A DNA stretch of 64,000 nucleotides, from contig CALEHV010000043.1 in NCBI GenBank assembly GCA_937876465.1, positions 1 through 64,000 of the forward strand, given 5' to 3'. This DNA comes from an uncultured Bacillota bacterium. GTDB lineage: Bacteria > Bacillota_I > Bacilli_A > RFN20 > CAG-826. Under the pieces are notes generated by a model, which was given only the letters and a program-made list of their open reading frames with translations, made no database searches and was not told the DNA's origin. Within the stretch, counting starts at the first letter, position 1; each line of letters starts with the position of its first letter. Made by a program: the position numbers and the translations under genes. Shown here in pieces: positions 37,127 through 45,494 of this stretch.

Positions 37127-37157
37127 AAAGTTTCGATTTATCGAAACTTTTTTTATT
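37127..37157 (+). terminator. Rho-independent terminator
   Basis: AAAGTTTCGA and TCGAAACTTT form a perfect 10-bp stem with a TTTA loop, followed by TTTTATT. It ends transcription from the AIPR region. Confidence 0.8.
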
Positions 37158-37243
37158 AATGCCAGCAATTGCCATTACACAGAGGTTTTGTTCAAAAGTA
37201 ATAAAAAAAGAGGATTTTTGCTATAAAAACTTCAATTTTCCTC

Positions 37244-37969
37244 TTAATTTATATAGATTCCGAACTTAAGATTATGCTTAGTCTTTCTGATGTAGTAAGG
37301 TTCCTGCTCAACAAGTATGTCCTTATCCATATTCTTGATGTCGCTGATGCTCTTACAAGTTCCTAATACAAAGGTTATATGATCTCTATCATGGATGATC
37401 ACTTTGGAGAAGATTTTCTTAAGCGGTATATCTTCTAATGAAGCAATCGTCTTAGTTAGTGGCATGATAGCTTTCTTAAATTGATACAAATAATCATTAA
37501 CTCCATTTGCGGTGGAGATCTCATTCTCTGGCATGACTTTTTTCTTATATAAAGGTTTTAGTTTCTGCTCATAAGCCTTATTAACATCTTTATAGAATTC
37601 ATCATCTATATCTTTATATTTATTAAACTTGGTTTGAAGCTCATTAATTTGAGCCATTATGCTTTCGATTTCTTGTTGCTTATAAATTACATTGTTTTTC
37701 TCTTCAAATGACTCTTCAAGTAATCTAATGAAGTTGTGCTTATTTACAATGATTCTATTCACTACCTTAATGGTGATAAGATCAACAACATCTAATGGCA
37801 GATCTTCATTTTTACATACTTTTCTCGATTTATTTGAGGCACAAACGAATATTCTAGATTCTGTCGGCTTGCTCCTATTGATTATCTTGAAATTATAGTT
37901 TTTACCGCATTTGCCACACATATAGAGACCGGAATAGATACTTTTATTAAAGCAGAGTTTTCCATGCAT
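37244..37969 (-). pseudogene. C-terminal remnant of a large serine recombinase
   Basis: 241 residues beginning with the recombinase zinc-ribbon domain (MCGKCGKNY, then further Cys in VCASNKSRKVC) and continuing through a long coiled-coil stretch typical of the C-terminus of large serine recombinases. The catalytic resolvase domain and the recombinase domain are missing, and the region that should encode them instead holds an unrelated + strand fragment. It cannot be active alone. It records the former presence of an integrative element. Confidence 0.8.
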
Positions 37970-38004
37970 TTTATTATTTTACCCATAATAACCCCGAAAG
38001 TTTT

Positions 38005-38286
38005 CACGCATTTGATAGAGAAAGATTTTATTCATTTATTTTAACTATAAAAAAGTATTCAAAAGAAAGTGCTAAATGGTATAGAAAAGATTACTTTTAT
38101 AAAAGATTAAGTAAATATTTACGTAAAGAAGATATTGATTCTTATTGGAGTTCTTTTGTAAATATAAATGATTTTTTAAATTTGAACCCAATAGCAGTTG
38201 TTAAAAAGAATAGCGATATAATGCATGATTCATTAAAACCAATATATGAAATAAAGCATGTTGATAATGAAAAACTTTTATCATAA
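38005..38286 (+). pseudogene. Startless fragment of an unknown gene
   Basis: An open frame of about 93 codons ending at 38286, rich in aromatic and charged residues (AKWYRKDYFYKRLSKYLRKE and ending in IKHVDNEKLLS). It has no start codon and abuts the truncated recombinase, so it is read as the 3' end of a gene lost at a recombination joint. The family is not recognised. Confidence 0.35.
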
Positions 38287-38311
38287 TAAAATTTTTAAAA
38301 TTCAATCTAAT

Positions 38312-38342
38312 AAAAAAGACCGGGTAAGCGGTCTTAGTTTTT
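38312..38342 (-). terminator. Bidirectional Rho-independent terminator
   Basis: AAGACCG and CGGTCTT arms with a 6-base loop have A-runs on one side and T-runs on the other, so the hairpin can work in both directions. It closes the small HNH-like gene on the minus strand. Confidence 0.75.
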
Positions 38343-38345
38343 TGG

Positions 38346-38618
38346 TTAATGTATTTTAACCATCATGGATTCCGGGACATCAAATTCAGCATCTCTATCA
38401 TTATTGTGATGCGAACATGATGGAATTATATACCAACTATTATCTGTTGAACCAACTTTTTTAACGTGTGCACCAAGCACCGCTTGTTCCATACAACCAT
38501 ATACTACACAATAGTATGGCCAAGATTGTCCAGATTTAGCAATCCAGAAATCTTTCCAAGAGTTATATCCGTAAGCTACTCTGTCTGCGGAACCATTAAT
38601 ATTTTTGACTCGCATTAC
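38346..38618 (-). CDS. Small HNH-like zinc-binding protein
   Basis: 90 residues from the ATG at 38618, preceded by AGGTGGTG; a GTG four codons upstream overlaps that site. The core reads YCVVYGCMEQAVLGAHVKKV followed by YIIPSCSHHNN, with Cys pairs and His residues spaced as in HNH-type zinc folds. Such small proteins occur in phages and mobile elements. It may be a nuclease or only a zinc-binding protein; the catalytic His set cannot be proved here. The transcript starts upstream in a G/C-richer segment (38620-38720) that could fold. Confidence 0.5.
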   Translation of the reverse strand, partial: VMRVKNINGSADRVAYGYNSWKDFWIAKSGQSWPYYCVVYGCMEQAVLGAHVKKVGSTDNSWYIIPSCSHHNNDRDAEFDVPESMMVKIH

Positions 38619-38885
38619 GTTTTTCACCACCTTTCCGGTCCATCTGCAATTTGCATTGCGTCTAAGGCCGTGGTAGGATATTGATGCTATAAGTCCTGTT
38701 TAGCCACGCTAGATGGGTCTTTTTTCTCTTTTTTCATTTTTTGTTGCCTTGAGACACTAATATAGTAAAATAAATGTATAAAAATTACAAGTTAAATGTA
38801 AAAAAAATACGGATGAAGTGAAATTTTATTACAATAGATTTGCATTTTAAATTATTTTATTTATAATAAAGTTAGAGGTGATATT

Positions 38886-39995
38886 ATGTTAAGAAAGTTT
38901 ACGGTTGAAAATTTTAAATCGTTCAAAGATAAGATAACATTTGATTTATCAAATCCAAGTAACTATAGTTTTAATGAATCATCCGTTCGAAATGGAATCG
39001 TTAATAATGGTGCGATTTTTGGGATTAATGGAATAGGCAAGTCAAATTTTGGCTTAGCATTGTTCGATATTGTTAATACACTTACTGATAAATATAAACA
39101 ATTTAATTTTTATGATAACTTTATTAATTTAAATACAAATAAACCATTTGCTTTTTTTGAATATGAATTTTTATTCGACAACTCAATACTCATTTACAAA
39201 TATTCTAAGAGAGATGTTAATGAATTAGTTAGTGAATCATTATCAATCGATGGTAAAGAATTAATTTATTATGATTTTAGAGAGAATAAGGGCTTTTCAA
39301 CAATTCGAGGCTCCGAAAACCTAATTTTAAACATGAAATCACTTAACTCGCGTGTTAAGTATATCTTAAATACAAATCTTCTTTCTGATAATGATCATGT
39401 ATCAAAAATATTGCTACAATTTAAGGATTTTGTTGATCGCATGCTTCTTTTCTATTCACTAAGAGATAATAATTTTATTGGGTATGCAGATAAAGGAGAA
39501 TCGTTGTCTTCTATTATTATCAAAAAAAATAAAGTTAAAGAATTTGAAGATTTGTTAAACTCGCAAGGACTAAACCTTGAAGTTGTTGGTGCAAAGACAG
39601 TTGATGGAAGGGACGAACTTTTAATTAAATATAAGAACGGGTTTGCAAATTTTTTCAAGGTTTGTTCCACAGGAATGTCAGCTTTAGCATTATTCTTTTC
39701 ATGGTTAATTGAACTTGAAAATTGTTCATTAGTTTATATTGATGAATTTGATGCATTTTATCATTATGAATTAGCGGAAAAAATTATTGAAATTATAAAA
39801 AAACACAAAAAAACTCAAATTTTTGTTTCAACCCATAATACTGATTTATTAAGTAATGATCTTCTCAGACCAGATTGTTACTATATATTAACTTGTGATA
39901 AATTAGAGTCATTAAACAAGTGTACAGAAAAAGAATTAAGACTTGCTCATAATTTACAAAAAATGTTTAAGGCCGGAGCTTTTACTGATAGATGA
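38886..39995 (+). CDS. AAA_15/AAA_21 ATPase of a two-gene defence pair (RloA/AbiL/PARIS-like)
   Basis: 369 residues of the COG1106-type ATPase. The N-terminus has the strand FTVENFKSFKD, Walker A is FGINGIGKSN (about residues 47-56), Walker B is LVYIDEFDAFYH and the switch histidine lies in VSTHNTDLL. Such ATPases act with a TOPRIM or RloB-like partner in AbiL, RloAB and PARIS phage-defence systems. The downstream gene starts inside this stop codon (ATGA), which strongly supports a complex. A GAGGTG site precedes the ATG. Confidence 0.82.
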   Translation: MLRKFTVENFKSFKDKITFDLSNPSNYSFNESSVRNGIVNNGAIFGINGIGKSNFGLALFDIVNTLTDKYKQFNFYDNFINLNTNKPFAFFEYEFLFDNSILIYKYSKRDVNELVSESLSIDGKELIYYDFRENKGFSTIRGSENLILNMKSLNSRVKYILNTNLLSDNDHVSKILLQFKDFVDRMLLFYSLRDNNFIGYADKGESLSSIIIKKNKVKEFEDLLNSQGLNLEVVGAKTVDGRDELLIKYKNGFANFFKVCSTGMSALALFFSWLIELENCSLVYIDEFDAFYHYELAEKIIEIIKKHKKTQIFVSTHNTDLLSNDLLRPDCYYILTCDKLESLNKCTEKELRLAHNLQKMFKAGAFTDR

Positions 39996-40795
39996 AGAAA
40001 TCGATGATTCTTATTGTTTATGAAGGGGAAAATAGAGAAGAGAAAATTTTTGAAAATCTAATTTCTATTTTCTTTTCGGGAAAGAATCAAGTTTTGATTA
40101 TTAAAGCTCCTGCCGAATCAAATATAATAATGCTATATAACAAACTTTGCGTTGATGAAGATGCCGATATTTTAGAATTAATCAGAGAAAGTTCAGAAAA
40201 AGGAGCCGAAATACTAAAAAATTATAAGAGAACTGATTTTTCGGAAATATATCTCTTTTTTGATTTTGATGAACACTCTAATAACGGAAAAGGTAACAAC
40301 CTTGAAGCTTTATCGCATATGCTTGAAAAATTTGATAATGAAACTGAAAACGGTAAATTATTTATTAGTTATCCGATGGTTGAAGCGTTAAGAGATTCAA
40401 ATTTGCATAATTGTTTTACTTGTTCCAATGATTGCTTTATAAATAGGGCTGATTTTGGTAAATATAAAGAAATAAGTTCTCATAACAATTTAACGGCAAA
40501 TTTTTCAAACTATAATTTCTATATATGGAAAACGCTTTCTAATTTTTATTTGAATAGACTGTGCTGTTTGTTGAAAATAAATAGGTTTGATTTTGAAGTA
40601 CATTACAATATAGCAACTCAAATTAATATTTTCGAAAATCAATTAAAGGGATATGTTAATTCAGATAGTTGTTTTGTTTTGTCTTCAATACCAAATTTTC
40701 TTCTTACATATTCTAGAAAAAATTGGGATTCCTTGATAGGAAAGAAAAAAATGCCAAAGTTCGATAAATGCAAGAACAACAAAATTATTAGCTAA
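39992..40795 (+). CDS. TOPRIM/RloB-like effector partner of the ATPase
   Basis: 267 residues. A hydrophobic strand followed by a glutamate (ILIVYEGENREEKIFENL, residues 6-23) and the downstream acidic pair in IYLFFDFDEH (about residues 88-97) match the TOPRIM-type E...DxD metal site seen in OLD, RloB and AriB proteins. A further PMVEAL stretch follows. It overlaps the ATPase stop by four bases. By analogy the ATPase would sense infection and release or activate this nuclease-like effector. Whether it is closest to AbiLii, RloB or AriB (DUF4435) needs a profile search. Confidence 0.65.
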   Translation: MKKSMILIVYEGENREEKIFENLISIFFSGKNQVLIIKAPAESNIIMLYNKLCVDEDADILELIRESSEKGAEILKNYKRTDFSEIYLFFDFDEHSNNGKGNNLEALSHMLEKFDNETENGKLFISYPMVEALRDSNLHNCFTCSNDCFINRADFGKYKEISSHNNLTANFSNYNFYIWKTLSNFYLNRLCCLLKINRFDFEVHYNIATQINIFENQLKGYVNSDSCFVLSSIPNFLLTYSRKNWDSLIGKKKMPKFDKCKNNKIIS

Positions 40796-40828
40796 TATAA
40801 AATTAATATTCTTAACTGTTTTCATTGT

Positions 40829-41129
40829 AGAATTAAAAATGCAATCCGCCGTTCTGATGTCTTTTCAGATAATGGATGCTCCGCCAGCCCTCAAAAATTA
40901 TCATGCATGGTTATATAAAAATGGTTTCGATATTAATTCGCCAAATCCAACCAATGCATTTGTATCTTCTTTTTATGGAAATATGTCATTGTGGAAGACG
41001 AATTATTCACAGGGAATAGTCGTAAAAGTTGATGGAGATGATGATTATTTCATTGTTATGGAATGTAGTTCAAAGAATAAAGGCTATAAACATTCGAGAG
41101 TCGTTTTGACATTAGGCGGATGTTTGTAA
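40829..41129 (+). repeat. 301-bp direct repeat, left copy; truncated copy of a small unknown gene
   Basis: This segment matches 53438-53738 over 301 bases without a gap. I count nine substitutions, all before 40929; the last 201 bases are identical. It encodes the C-terminal 96 residues of the 132-residue protein at 53340-53738, beginning at ATG 40839 but without the native N-terminus or a ribosome binding site. It lies 34 bases after the TOPRIM gene. It is either a decayed copy or a donor/recipient of gene conversion. Confidence 0.85.
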
Positions 41130-41519
41130 AGGTTCACTGGTTTTAAATATTTTTCACATTAATTCACATACAAACTGCATTACCTGGTCAGATTATAATG
41201 ATTATAAAGGAATGAGCGGTTTGGGCTTTCCTAGCTAATTAAAAACATTAAGACGCAATACATCATTACTCAAGAAAACCCGCTTTGAAATGATGAAAAA
41301 TTAGGTTTTTTTGCAAATTTAGAGATGGGTATTATTATTGAATTGTTGTTACAATACGCATCACTATGTTAAATAAAGAAAAAGACACGCATTTGCTTTA
41401 CGTGTCTCGGCATTAATTCTTGATGATAGATTATTGAAATAGAAAACAAGAGTTGTAATATATTAGTGAGAAAAGATAACAGGGTAAGACTTTGTTGTTT
41501 CCATGAATAGGAGGATATT
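41130..41519. other. Intergenic region without a supported gene
   Basis: A hairpin with GACACG / CGTGTC arms at about 41390-41410 is the only clear structure; on the minus strand it is followed by a T-rich tract, but no minus-strand gene ends there. A TTGAAA / TAATAT pair near 41433-41460 may be the promoter of the following gene. Confidence 0.4.
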
Positions 41520-42496
41520 ATGATAGCTTCATCTTTAATTTTGACGGCAGTTACGACATTAAGTGGGGTTAACAATGTCGCTAAGGCGAATAAAATAGAA
41601 ATATTAAAGCAAAACTCAATTGAAATAATCCAAAAAGCATCAACAGAGTTTGAATTTGATGTAATTGGATTGAATATAAATGACCAGTTTCAAATTACAA
41701 AGGAAAAAATTCTTTCGTTTTATGAAGAAAATAATCTTCTTAATGATGATTATATTGAAGCTATGAAGACGAAAGTGGTAGAAGATGACTCTTTTCAAAT
41801 CACTAATATCGAAAGTTATGAATTATCTAGTTTTGATAAAATATCAATAAAAAATATGATTAATGATATTCGTGAAATAAGCATTGTAGAGAATAACAAT
41901 AATTTGAGATTTAAAAGTGGGAATTTCCAAATTCCAGCGGAAATTTTTAGTGATTTAAATAATAAAGACAAAAGTGGAAGCAATCAGAACGACAATCAGC
42001 AAGATGGGACGGCAACATTTCAACATACATTGCCAATTTTGGAATATAATTCTTCTAATGTTACAAGTACTGTTGGTGGAAAGGTCGATGGTATAAATTT
42101 TGTTGGAATCATAGCAAATAGAGATTCTTGTATAGGTTTGTACAACACCGTTGCAAGATTTTTAAATAATCAAGTTATGTATGGTGCGAGTGGAATAAAA
42201 GGGCCTGCCTCTATGATAATTGAAACCTTATTGACACTTACTCCAGCGCCGGTAACAACCGTTATAAGTGCGCTCGTTGGATATTTCACTGGATTGTGGT
42301 CATCATTCTGCTCTTTGTTTACATCGGGTGGCCCAATAGGGATTGTTGTCGGTTTGATAATCGGCCTTGTTGAGCTGCATGCATTGCAACTCTAGTTACT
42401 ATGTTTGTAATGGGTGCACAAGGGAAAGGCTTTGCTGTTGGTTGGAAAGTGTATAATTTGTTCAATTGGAAGTGGTACTGTGGCGAAGCAAATTAA
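41520..42496 (+). pseudogene. Secreted bacteriocin-like/pore-forming-type protein, frameshifted near its C-terminus
   Basis: The first frame gives 291 residues: a signal-peptide-like start (MIASSLILTAVTTLSGV), a polar middle, and a glycine-rich hydrophobic C-terminus (SALVGYFTGLW, GPIGIVVGLIIGLV) ending at 42395. Shifting one base near 42365-42375 extends the hydrophobic segment as AACIATLVTMFVMGAQGKGFAVG and ends in YNLFNWKWYCGEAN at 42496. The extension is tryptophan- and glycine-rich and looks protein-like, so a one-base deletion is likely. A perfect AGGAGG lies before the ATG. The composition resembles membrane-active peptides, but no family is identified. Confidence 0.5.
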
Positions 42497-43004
42497 CGAC
42501 AATTTTTATGACAGGTTTATAGATGAAAGTGCTCTTCAAAATATTCCTGATGAAAAAACTAAACAAAAATACTGGGTTTTATATTTTTCTTTTATACTAT
42601 TCTGTCTAATCTCTTCATCACTTCCAACTTTTGTCGGTTATTATTTTAAACATATCTTTTCGATAATTATGTTTATATGGTATGTATTATTCATTTTTTT
42701 AGCGGTGTTATCGTTTATTAAAATTCTAATGATTGATAGTAAATATAAAGTATTTAAGAATCATTTATTATTCTTATTGAGTTTGCCATACATTATCCTG
42801 ATGATACTTATGCTTACTCTTCCGATTTTTACAACACAGTTTGTGCCTTTGGAAAATGGAGCATTCGAAGTGAACTTCAACCCATTCTTTTATTTTTTAT
42901 TTTTTCTTCCCCTCTTTTTTGGCTACACGATATTTATCTATTATGCATTTATGAAATGTTTCGCAAAATATGTAAAAAAGCATAAAAAAGATGTTTTTAA
43001 CTAA
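42480..43004 (+). CDS. Multi-pass membrane protein, possible immunity partner
   Basis: 174 residues from a GTG at 42480, chosen because GGAAGTGG precedes it; the upstream in-frame GTG at 42414 would run through the coding end of the previous gene. Four hydrophobic segments (about 34-52, 60-84, 96-118 and 134-158) are followed by a lysine-rich C-terminus. The start overlaps the extended end of the bacteriocin-like gene by 17 bases, which suggests co-translation. Small membrane proteins in this position often give self-protection; that is inference. Confidence 0.5.
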   Translation: MAKQINDNFYDRFIDESALQNIPDEKTKQKYWVLYFSFILFCLISSSLPTFVGYYFKHIFSIIMFIWYVLFIFLAVLSFIKILMIDSKYKVFKNHLLFLLSLPYIILMILMLTLPIFTTQFVPLENGAFEVNFNPFFYFLFFLPLFFGYTIFIYYAFMKCFAKYVKKHKKDVFN

Positions 43005-43090
43005 CTCTATACTAAAAAAGATTTTTTAAATACTGATTTCCGAGTCATAATATAACTCAAGTTAAAAAAACAAAAACAGAACGCTCAGAT

Positions 43091-43210
43091 ATGGAGAAAA
43101 TTTTAATTAAAAATGCAAAAATTGATGATTTAGCGAGCATCGATCCCACAGATTCTGAAAAATCAAAAGAACAGCTTGAAATTGTTAAAAAATTAGATGA
43201 TTTAGATTAA
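43091..43210 (+). CDS. Possible 39-residue acidic peptide
   Basis: An ATG-started frame encodes an acidic, lysine/aspartate-rich peptide (MEKILIKNAKIDDLAS...KKLDDLD) with no Cys and no hydrophobic core. No ribosome binding site is evident. It could be a leader-like or random short frame; support is weak. Confidence 0.2.
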   Translation: MEKILIKNAKIDDLASIDPTDSEKSKEQLEIVKKLDDLD

Positions 43211-43587
43211 TAAAAGGAGATTAACTATTAAGAATCAAGATAAAAATTCAAAATAATTAATTTCCATAACGAAAACATTCCAAATAACAATGGAATTAAA
43301 AAAATATTGTGATAATTCGCAGTAATTATCTAAAAGATGATAAGTCAAAACGAGTATTACTTGTTTCGACTTAACTAATTCTAAGTAATCCCTAGTAGCA
43401 AGTGATTACTTTGTAATCTATAAGAGAAAGTTCCACAAAGAGAACTGTTTTCGTTATACAAATCAATTTTCTCTTGATTTCTAATAGTTAAAAACCCCCT
43501 TTCTTAGAAGCAGTAGAACCATATTTATTTTATCTAAAATGTTGCAACGACTTTGTCAAATAACAAGATAATTCGTTTTATCTAAAG
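43211..43587. other. Intergenic region with small inverted repeats only
   Basis: AAGTAATC (43383-43390) and GATTACTT (43404-43411) form an 8-bp inverted repeat. No supported gene is seen. The many stops in all frames suggest non-coding or decayed sequence. Confidence 0.35.
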
Positions 43588-43618
43588 AAAATCACTCTTT
43601 TAATGAGTGATTTTTTTG
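43588..43618 (+). terminator. Rho-independent terminator
   Basis: AAATCACTC and GAGTGATTT form a perfect 9-bp stem with a 7-base loop, followed by a run of T. It probably ends the transcript of the bacteriocin-like region. Confidence 0.75.
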
Positions 43619-43657
43619 TGCACAAAGACCATCGTAAATGATAATATTGTGGTAACG

Positions 43658-43849
43658 ATGAATATAGATTACGCATAGTTATTAAAACAATATAGAGAAA
43701 AGATGTTTTTGTCACAAAGAGATTTGGCATCAAAGCTTGGTATTTCTTACACAACGGTTAATAGATGGAAAACTGGAAAGTTTGTTCCAACTATTCAAAT
43801 GAAGAAGAAACTATATAGTCTTTTTAAGAAAGCAGGATTGATTAAATAA
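43658..43849 (+). pseudogene. XRE-type helix-turn-helix gene with a premature TAG
   Basis: From the ATG at 43658 the frame reads MNIDYA, then TAG at 43676-43678, then LLKQYREKMFLSQRDLASKL, GISYTTVNRWKTGK and a C-terminal helix up to TAA at 43849. The whole is a standard 60-residue XRE DNA-binding domain in which one codon (probably CAG or CAA) has become amber. A shorter product from the ATG at 43703 would lack helix 1. It is probably a dead regulator of a mobile element. Confidence 0.7.
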
Positions 43850-43970
43850 CATAATTTAGGATTAAGCCCTATTTATCATCTGACAACAAATTTATAAACA
43901 TGAAAGTTAAATGAGGTTGTTGTCGCATTTAGTGATTAATAAGCATCTTATTAAATGAAAGGTAGCATTT

Positions 43971-44278
43971 GTGAACGAAAAAGATTTTGAAAATGCCTTT
44001 AAAAGAGCGTTTCAAAAATGTGATGAAAAAGGCGAAATGAAGTGCTTGAGAAAATTTATAATGAGTATTACAAAATCGTTTGTTTTTGTATCTCAAAAAA
44101 TGTCCAAGGAGACGCTCTTATCGAAGATTTGGCTCAAGATACGTTTATAAGATTCTTTGAAAATGCACGGACAGTGAGGGGTTCAGCGAAATATTGCCTT
44201 GTAAAAGTCGCAAATAATCTCAACTTAGGTCTTGATCACATTGATTATGATGGTTGTCTACATTGGATGCGGCACTGA
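43971..44278 (+). pseudogene. Remnant of an ECF-type sigma factor, frameshifted and truncated
   Basis: A GTG at 43971 after AAAGGTAG begins NEKDFENAFKRAFQKCDEKG. The sigma region 2 then continues in another frame from about 44042 (VLEKIYNEYYKIVCF, DLAQDTFIRFFENA) and stops at 44278 without region 4. A one-base shift near 44035-44042 links the two parts. The missing DNA-binding region 4 means it cannot act as a normal sigma factor. Confidence 0.6.
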
Positions 44279-44365
44279 TTGACATAAAAACTTGACAAAA
44301 ATGCAAATATATCAAAAGTGTAAAACAAAATAATTTAGAAACTGCAAGTTAGAACTTTACAATAC

Positions 44366-44393
44366 TTGACAAAATGTGTAGACACTTTATAAT
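44366..44393 (+). promoter_or_regulatory. Consensus SigA promoter for a leaderless gene
   Basis: Perfect TTGACA (44366-44371), 16-base spacer, perfect TATAAT (44388-44393). The ATG at 44400 follows after 6 bases, so the expected transcription start is at or next to the start codon. Confidence 0.8.
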
Positions 44394-44399
44394 TTAGTC

Positions 44400-45494
44400 A
44401 TGAAACAAATTATCAAAGACCTAATTAACAACTTGTGGAATGGTAAAGCAAATGTTATCCATGTTAATAAATCAATGGATGTCAGTGATGTTTTATTGCG
44501 TGATGTAAAAAATGCAATCGACGAGAATAGCAAAAACTATTTCTTTTTCCATGCGTATCCAGGTAACACGAAAGATGTCGATTTACTAAACAACATCCAG
44601 AAAACAATGTATTTGTTAAAAGATAATAAGATGGTTTTTATAATCCAAGATCTTTTCTATTTTCAGTCTCCTCAAGCTATTATTAACGCTTTTTATGGTA
44701 AAAAAAATATTACCGCTATCATTACTACAAATATTGATATTGTTTATGCTTTAAAAAACGATGATACACAAATACGTGGTCGTTACACGAGATATTTTTT
44801 GGCTCCAGAATTATACGGAGATGTAGTAGATACAAGTGATTACCATTTGGATGGACTATTTAATTTCTTTTCAAAAAAAGAAGCAACAGAAATATATAAG
44901 TATATTGTTTGGCATAGTGGAGAGGTTTTGTCCTTTAGACAGCTATATGAATCTATTAAGGTAAATAAAACTCTTCCATTTTATATTGAAGCGATTAATT
45001 ATATGAATAAGGCTGGCATGATTTATATCCTTGAAAGAGTAGAGATAAAAGAAGGAAAAAAACTGTCTTCTGGAATTGTTTTTTATCCAACTTATGTTTC
45101 TGATATTGATTTAACAGATTTGCCAAATGAAAAGAAATTCAAATTAAAAAACGAAGCTTATCTCGTTGCTAAAATGTTTTCTAATAATTGCATGGTTTAT
45201 CGTGCGATATCTTATTATGGCGATACGATTGATGGAAAATATAAATCTAGAGTGGAATTCAACCGTGGATTTCTAATTGAATATTATGACCGTAAATGCG
45301 TTATTAAAATTGATTTTGACGATGATGATAATGCAATTGATAGATTTAAAAAAGCAAAGAGCAATATTCCTCATATGATTGCAGTTCTAGGGCAAGTGGA
45401 ACTAAGAGTAGACAAAGACGGTATGGCTTATTGTGGTTTACAAACGTTGTTTGAGAAAGGCTTAGACGGCTATGGCGGATTTCCAAAGAACTAA
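44400..45494 (+). CDS. AAA_14-like protein without a P-loop, partner of the next ATPase
   Basis: 364 residues. The order of segments resembles the AAA_14/DUF4143 ATPases, with a central hydrophobic strand and arginine-finger-like region (MVFIIQDLFYF, ITTNIDIVYA, GRYTRYFLAPE) and a C-terminal nuclease-like part (NRGFLIEYYDRKCVIKIDF). No Walker A motif is present; the site where it should be reads FFFHAYPGNTKD. It overlaps the following intact ATPase by 23 bases. It could be a regulatory, catalytically inactive paralogue of that protein. The relationship is inferred from layout and needs a structure comparison. Confidence 0.55.
   Translation: MKQIIKDLINNLWNGKANVIHVNKSMDVSDVLLRDVKNAIDENSKNYFFFHAYPGNTKDVDLLNNIQKTMYLLKDNKMVFIIQDLFYFQSPQAIINAFYGKKNITAIITTNIDIVYALKNDDTQIRGRYTRYFLAPELYGDVVDTSDYHLDGLFNFFSKKEATEIYKYIVWHSGEVLSFRQLYESIKVNKTLPFYIEAINYMNKAGMIYILERVEIKEGKKLSSGIVFYPTYVSDIDLTDLPNEKKFKLKNEAYLVAKMFSNNCMVYRAISYYGDTIDGKYKSRVEFNRGFLIEYYDRKCVIKIDFDDDDNAIDRFKKAKSNIPHMIAVLGQVELRVDKDGMAYCGLQTLFEKGLDGYGGFPKN

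Noticed and set aside
38346..38720. HEARO/IscB-type RNA-guided nuclease
   Set aside because: The protein has only 90 residues with a zinc-type HNH-like core; RuvC and PLMP parts of IscB are absent.
41369..41575. Minus-strand 68-codon open frame before the bacteriocin-like gene
   Set aside because: It covers the ribosome binding site and start of the + strand gene and has no start signals of its own.
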